Origin: Negativicoccus succinicivorans
GTDB lineage: Bacteria; Bacillota; Negativicutes; Veillonellales; Negativicoccaceae
Assembly: GCF_014207605.1 (NCBI RefSeq)
Contig: NZ_JACHHI010000002.1
Coordinates: 139,005 to 203,004, forward strand
DNA length: 64,000 nucleotides
Reading direction: 5' to 3'
Positions 60,578 to 64,000 of this stretch are shown here, one piece after another (positions within the stretch are counted from its first letter, which is position 1; every line of letters starts with the position of its first letter). A model generated the notes under the pieces. It ran no database searches and was not told the DNA's origin. It worked only from the letters and a program-made list of their open reading frames with translations. The translations under genes and the position numbers were made by a program.

Positions 60578-61366
60578 TTACTTTTGCGGCGCGGGATTGA
60601 ATTTGGCGTTTATCTTCAGGAACGGTTTACGCAAAGTGCAAAATGAGAAGAAAAATATATGTTGCCACCTTTTCGTATCGTTCCATATCGTTTTATAAAA
60701 GCGTCTGTGCCGTTTGGGATCCCGCTCGGGGGTATATTTGCGAACGCCCATGCTGTCAATGGTAGAATTGAATTGATCCGAAAATGTAATCCAACTGGTA
60801 TTCGTTGAGTATAATTTAACGGCGCCTAAATAATAGTAGTATCTCCAAATGTCAATTTCCCAGCGAAGCGGCGTTTGAATTTGCAGTATCGCTTGCGCGG
60901 CTTCTTTGGTAATGATGTAGGCGGGCGCACCCAAAGCGTACTGTGTGGAATGGACGGTGATACGACTACTCCATCGTTCCATCAGGCGAATGAATTCGTG
61001 TTGTCGATGTAAGTGCAGTACCGCCGCTTTGCCGCGCATATGCTTGCGAATAAAGTGTTCAAACATGGGAAGGTAGTCGAAAAATTCGGGAGTAAGAGCG
61101 ACATCATCTTCCAGGATAAGCAAGTACGGAATATCCTGCTCCACCATTTCCCGATAGATTTGCAAGTGACTCAGCGCGCAACCGACTTCGCCGACGGTTA
61201 GAATATCGGGCTCAATCACTGCCTGTTGCATTTCTTGCGGAGACATTTGAGAGCCGTTGACGCCATAATGAAAACATGGCGTGAAATTGAACTGCGCGGC
61301 GTAATTTTTAACGAATGCTTGGCGTTCAGTTGAGTTCGGCAGTGTAAGAATTTTATGGGGTAGCAT
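60578..61366 (-). CDS. Glycosyltransferase family 25 (LPS/LOS type)
   Basis: 262 residues. GEVGCALSHLQIYREMVE (about 60-77) and LLILEDDVALT (about 85-95, with the EDD metal site) are GT25 signatures, as in LOS beta-galactosyltransferases. The basic C-terminus includes FFFFSFCTLRKPFLK. It presumably adds a hexose to a surface glycan from a nucleotide sugar at the inner membrane. GGAGAAACC precedes the ATG. AT-rich relative to nifJ, as usual for surface-glycan loci. A second GT25 is at 62749. Confidence 0.85.
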   Translation of the reverse strand: MLPHKILTLPNSTERQAFVKNYAAQFNFTPCFHYGVNGSQMSPQEMQQAVIEPDILTVGEVGCALSHLQIYREMVEQDIPYLLILEDDVALTPEFFDYLPMFEHFIRKHMRGKAAVLHLHRQHEFIRLMERWSSRITVHSTQYALGAPAYIITKEAAQAILQIQTPLRWEIDIWRYYYYLGAVKLYSTNTSWITFSDQFNSTIDSMGVRKYTPERDPKRHRRFYKTIWNDTKRWQHIFFFSFCTLRKPFLKINAKFNPAPQK

Positions 61367-61523
61367 GGTTTCTCCTTTTATTTATACCAGTATAACAAAA
61401 GAAAAAAACTGCGACAATTAAGTCGTACTATCTAACGGAGTATAAACTGGAGTTTGGTCGTATTGTCCGTGAGTAATGGTATAATAAGTAAAATCAAGAA
61501 ATCAGGGGACTTGGGACAGCATT

Positions 61524-62627
61524 ATGGATCAGACAGGCATTCAAAATAAAATTAAAAACGCGCGACACGCGCTCGTTCTTTTGCCGATGGCGTTGGGTGA
61601 TTTTACCTATTGGCAGTTGGTCTTGCGCGCATTTGCCGAACAGTATCCGCAGTTGCGGTTGGACTTGATGCCGGACGAGTACTTTATTAATACGCGTTTT
61701 CATAGGGGATCCGGCGCGCTCGTCAATCCGATCATCTGCGATTGGGCGGCGCAAACAGGAGTTTTCCATGATGTATACGCGGATCTCTATACGGGAGATT
61801 CGGAGGCGGCGTTGGCGCGGGCGAAAAAAGTCGGTTATGATGTCGTTTTCGTCATGTCGAGCCGCGGTCGCTTGCTCGTCGCGGAAGCGGCGCGCGCGTT
61901 ATTCTCGCAAGCGGCGATTGTCTCATGGTCGCTACGCGAGCGCTGGTTTAAGTTCGGCGCGGATCGGCGACGGTTTGCAAAGGCCGTCGATTTTATCGTG
62001 CCGGAAAATCCGCAACGATTCAAAAAAATTATTCAAAATTATAATTACTTTTTCCAAACGGCGGCGCGGATGCCGACGTACGATTGGGCGGAGCGGGCAG
62101 AGCTGACCGTGCCGGCGGAAGCGCTGGAACGCGCGCGCCGTTGGCGTGAGGAGCGAGGCATCGCGGAAACGGCGCCGCTTTACTTTATTAACCCGTTCGC
62201 GAAAAATAAAAAACGCACGTGGCCTTTGCCGAAAGTGGCGGCGCTGATCCGTGCGCTCAGCGAGCGAACGGAATTTCAACAGGCGGTCTTTCTGATCAAC
62301 GGTTTGCCGAGCGATCAGGACGCGATTGCGGCGCTGATTCGCGACGAGCAGTTACCGCGCACCTACGGCTTCACGGCGGCCCAAGGTTTTTGGGATTTGC
62401 CGGCGATGCTTGCGCACAGTCGTCTGATCATTTCCGTAGAAACGGCGATCATGCATATCGCGTCACTCTTGCACCGTCCGCAAATTATTCTGATGCGCTT
62501 GAAAAATCCCGAATGGGTACCGGTCAATGAAAAGGAACTCCGCATTATTTGGAACAGCAAACGGCGTCACCATATCGAAGATATCGAGGTCGCGGAAGTA
62601 GTCGATGAAATTATAAATGAGCAATAA
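61524..62627 (+). CDS. Glycosyltransferase family 9 (heptosyltransferase-like)
   Basis: 367 residues. Rossmann-type GT-B fold with YFINPFAKNKKRTWPLPKVA (about 215-235) and VETAIMHIASLLHRPQIILM (about 311-331), which match the ADP-heptose:LPS heptosyltransferase family. It starts with MDQTGIQNKIKNARHAL and lacks a signal peptide. It probably transfers heptose or a related sugar to lipid A-core. No strong Shine-Dalgarno (GGGACTTGGGA). A 50-bp remnant of a relative lies at 63655. Confidence 0.85.
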   Translation: MDQTGIQNKIKNARHALVLLPMALGDFTYWQLVLRAFAEQYPQLRLDLMPDEYFINTRFHRGSGALVNPIICDWAAQTGVFHDVYADLYTGDSEAALARAKKVGYDVVFVMSSRGRLLVAEAARALFSQAAIVSWSLRERWFKFGADRRRFAKAVDFIVPENPQRFKKIIQNYNYFFQTAARMPTYDWAERAELTVPAEALERARRWREERGIAETAPLYFINPFAKNKKRTWPLPKVAALIRALSERTEFQQAVFLINGLPSDQDAIAALIRDEQLPRTYGFTAAQGFWDLPAMLAHSRLIISVETAIMHIASLLHRPQIILMRLKNPEWVPVNEKELRIIWNSKRRHHIEDIEVAEVVDEIINEQ

Positions 62628-62652
62628 AAAATCCCCCTAGGGGGATTTTTTT
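62626..62652 (+). terminator. Terminator of the GT9 gene
   Basis: ATCCCCC / GGGGGAT with a TA loop and T7. Confidence 0.9.
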
Positions 62653-62748
62653 ATCGGGTTTTGGTGACTTACGCTTAATCATAGTAACGACTAATTCATT
62701 CGCCGTAGCTAATGGTCTCTTTTGTTTTTACTGAGGATATCTTTTTAT

Positions 62749-63537
62749 TTATTTTATAAGTCGTAATGCCCTTAATACCGCATAATACCGTGGCGCAAGA
62801 CGGGAATGCAAATAGTCTATGAAGGTATATCCGTGTTGGCGCAAAAACTGCGTTTTGCGGCGTTGGTGGTCTTGCGAATCATTCGCTCGCTTGCCTGCAC
62901 CCTCAATAGTACTTGGCATTGAGCCGGGGGAAAACAACATTTCGCCGAGGAAATAGGCGTCGATTAATTTCGCGCGGTCAAATAATACCCACATATCCGC
63001 TTCAAAACGGACGGGGGTGTTAATTTTAATAAGCGTTTTTGCCGCCGCCAGATTAAGAATATAGGCGTAGGCTCCTGCACCGCGACACGCGTGATATACG
63101 GGTATGTCGGCACCTACCGTGCCGACGCGTTCCAACGGTGGCCCTTGGCGATGCAGGGTAATAACAGTAGGACGAGAGCGGGTAAGGATAAAATCACGGC
63201 AGCTTGCTAATGCCTCTTTAGTTGCCATTGCCTCCCTATCAATGTCATCCTCGAAAACAAAGGCGTACTCTTCATTGGCTTGTATCATTGCTTTGTATAC
63301 GCCTTGGTGACTTAATGCACAACCAAGCTCCGTGTCTGACAGATCCATATCGACGCATGCGGCGGATTTTTCCGCGGGAGATAATTCCGCGCCCGCGACC
63401 GCGGTAAAAAATCGGATCGGGGGGGGGAACAGCGGCCCCAATACTTCGCGCATATGCTCCCGACGTTTAGCTGATTTAGGTAAGTTGATAACGTAGTAAT
63501 GTAACGATTTCTCAGTCGTTTCTACTGGTGATCTCAT
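62749..63537 (-). CDS. Glycosyltransferase family 25 (second copy)
   Basis: 262 residues. DTELGCALSHQGVYKAMIQANEEYAFVFEDD holds the GT25 acceptor and EDD metal-binding motifs (about 65-95), and HYYVINLPKSAKRREHM is the usual beginning. The ATG at 63537 has AAAAGGAG upstream; a start 21 bases earlier is less well placed. Only distantly similar to the 60578 copy. It lies between repeated fragments of neighbouring glycosyltransferase genes, suggesting insertion by recombination. Confidence 0.85.
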   Translation of the reverse strand: MRSPVETTEKSLHYYVINLPKSAKRREHMREVLGPLFPPPIRFFTAVAGAELSPAEKSAACVDMDLSDTELGCALSHQGVYKAMIQANEEYAFVFEDDIDREAMATKEALASCRDFILTRSRPTVITLHRQGPPLERVGTVGADIPVYHACRGAGAYAYILNLAAAKTLIKINTPVRFEADMWVLFDRAKLIDAYFLGEMLFSPGSMPSTIEGAGKRANDSQDHQRRKTQFLRQHGYTFIDYLHSRLAPRYYAVLRALRLIK

Positions 63538-63615
63538 GTTATTACTCCTTTTACGCATGCCGCATGCGATACGTGCTCCTTACGATAGAAAAAAATTATA
63601 TTTATAGTATTATAC

Positions 63616-63650
63616 CACGCAAAAAAGACCGTCAAGAGACGGCCTTTTCG
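63616..63650 (-). terminator. Terminator downstream of the partial GT9 gene
   Basis: On the minus strand GGCCGTC-TCTT-GACGGTC then six Ts, one mismatch. Confidence 0.7.
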
Positions 63651-63654
63651 TTAT

Positions 63655-63725
63655 CGCGATGAGCAGTTGCCGCGCGCTTACGGCTTCACGGCGGACCATG
63701 GTTATCGGGTCTTGGTGACTTCCGC
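63655..63725. repeat. Glycosyltransferase gene remnant and repeat
   Basis: 63655-63703 resembles 62336-62385 inside the GT9 gene (CGATGAGCAGTTGCCGCGC; codons for RDEQLPRxYGFTA). The next bases, ATCGGGTCTTGGTGACTT, match 62653-62671 after the GT9 terminator. The two-part repeat flanks the second GT25 gene. Confidence 0.65.
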
Positions 63726-64000
63726 CGCGGCTTGATTCAGCAGGGCGGCGAGTTCTTTGCGTTTGGTCGCGTTGAATGTTGTATACAGCATTTTGGGCGT
63801 AAACTTGCCGTGCTTTCTGCGTTCCTGTCGCTTGTAGAGACTGTAACGCCAGCGCCGTAAGGCGCGGATGGCGAAATTTCCGGAACGATCATATTCTTTC
63901 GTTTCATTCATGACAAAATGGTAATGCGGCTGTTTGAGCGATCCCCAACGCTGCCAGCAGTGGTTGGGTTCACGGCCGAAGACGCCGACGACGGGCGTGC
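63702..64000 (-). CDS. Glycosyltransferase family 9-like protein, C-terminal part (partial)
   Basis: The frame is open to the window edge on the minus strand, so its start lies outside. The visible end contains TPVVGVFGREPNHCWQRWGS, typical of the C-terminal nucleotide-sugar site in GT9 proteins, followed by a basic tail (RRWRYSLYKRQERRKHGK) ending AAAEVTKTR. An internal ATG at 63911 is not the true start. Most likely a second heptosyltransferase-like enzyme of the same locus. Confidence 0.65.
   Translation of the reverse strand, partial: TPVVGVFGREPNHCWQRWGSLKQPHYHFVMNETKEYDRSGNFAIRALRRWRYSLYKRQERRKHGKFTPKMLYTTFNATKRKELAALLNQAAAEVTKTR

Overview
The window looks like chromosome of a diderm Firmicute (Negativicutes/Veillonellales). 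The housekeeping genes and their order are Firmicute-like (infC-rpmI-rplT, rpmG-secE-nusG-rplKAJL, tilS-hpt-ftsH, greA, pfkA). The same window also encodes outer-membrane functions: a YadA-type trimeric autotransporter, GT9 heptosyltransferase-like proteins and GT25 glycosyltransferases. The backbone is GC-rich. The genus (Negativicoccus, Dialister or Megasphaera-like) is inference and was not tested.

1-17.7 kb: ordinary core genome. It holds an rluD tail with pyrR, a permease with tmcAL, infC (AUU start, attenuator leader) with rpmI-rplT, the rpmG-secE-nusG-rplK-rplA and rplJ-rplL blocks with leaders, a FtsB/DivIC protein, an S1 protein, Ppx/GppA, tilS-hpt, ftsH, birA-coaX-dusB and greA. Many promoters are near consensus and most units end in clear intrinsic terminators.

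17.8-28.8 kb: two paralogous modules, each a PLP-dependent basic amino-acid decarboxylase followed by an APC antiporter. This is the layout of a proton-consuming acid-resistance or polyamine system. Between them lie a LysR regulator, a 37-codon ORF behind a perfect consensus promoter, and lysS. The second module has a ~240-nt structured leader RNA that I cannot assign to a known riboswitch family and a long hairpin between its two genes. This leader is the best candidate for an undescribed regulatory element.

29-46 kb: a shikimate-kinase-like gene, pfkA and rlmD, then a composite AT-rich island. The 3' end of rlmD recurs as five att-like scars (about 31.91, 33.62, 37.66, 42.72 and 45.38 kb). 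They bound segments carrying mobilization remnants, a cadmium/zinc efflux set, a copper set (copY-copB) with a VRR-NUC fragment and a DUF853 ATPase, and an arsenic set (arsR-acr3-arsC). No integrase is present. The pattern suggests serial accretion of metal-resistance cassettes at the rlmD 3' end.

46-55 kb: repeated micro-ORFs, a YadA-like adhesin, an EVE-domain McrB with McrC flanked by a ~45-bp direct repeat, four small glycine-zipper membrane proteins, a frameshifted MFS transporter and a DIP1984-family protein, with two candidate small RNAs.

55-64 kb: a small membrane protein and LysR regulator divergent from pyruvate:ferredoxin oxidoreductase (anaerobic metabolism), then a surface-glycan cluster of GT25 and GT9 genes with signs of rearrangement. 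No tRNA, rRNA, CRISPR array or intact insertion sequence was seen.
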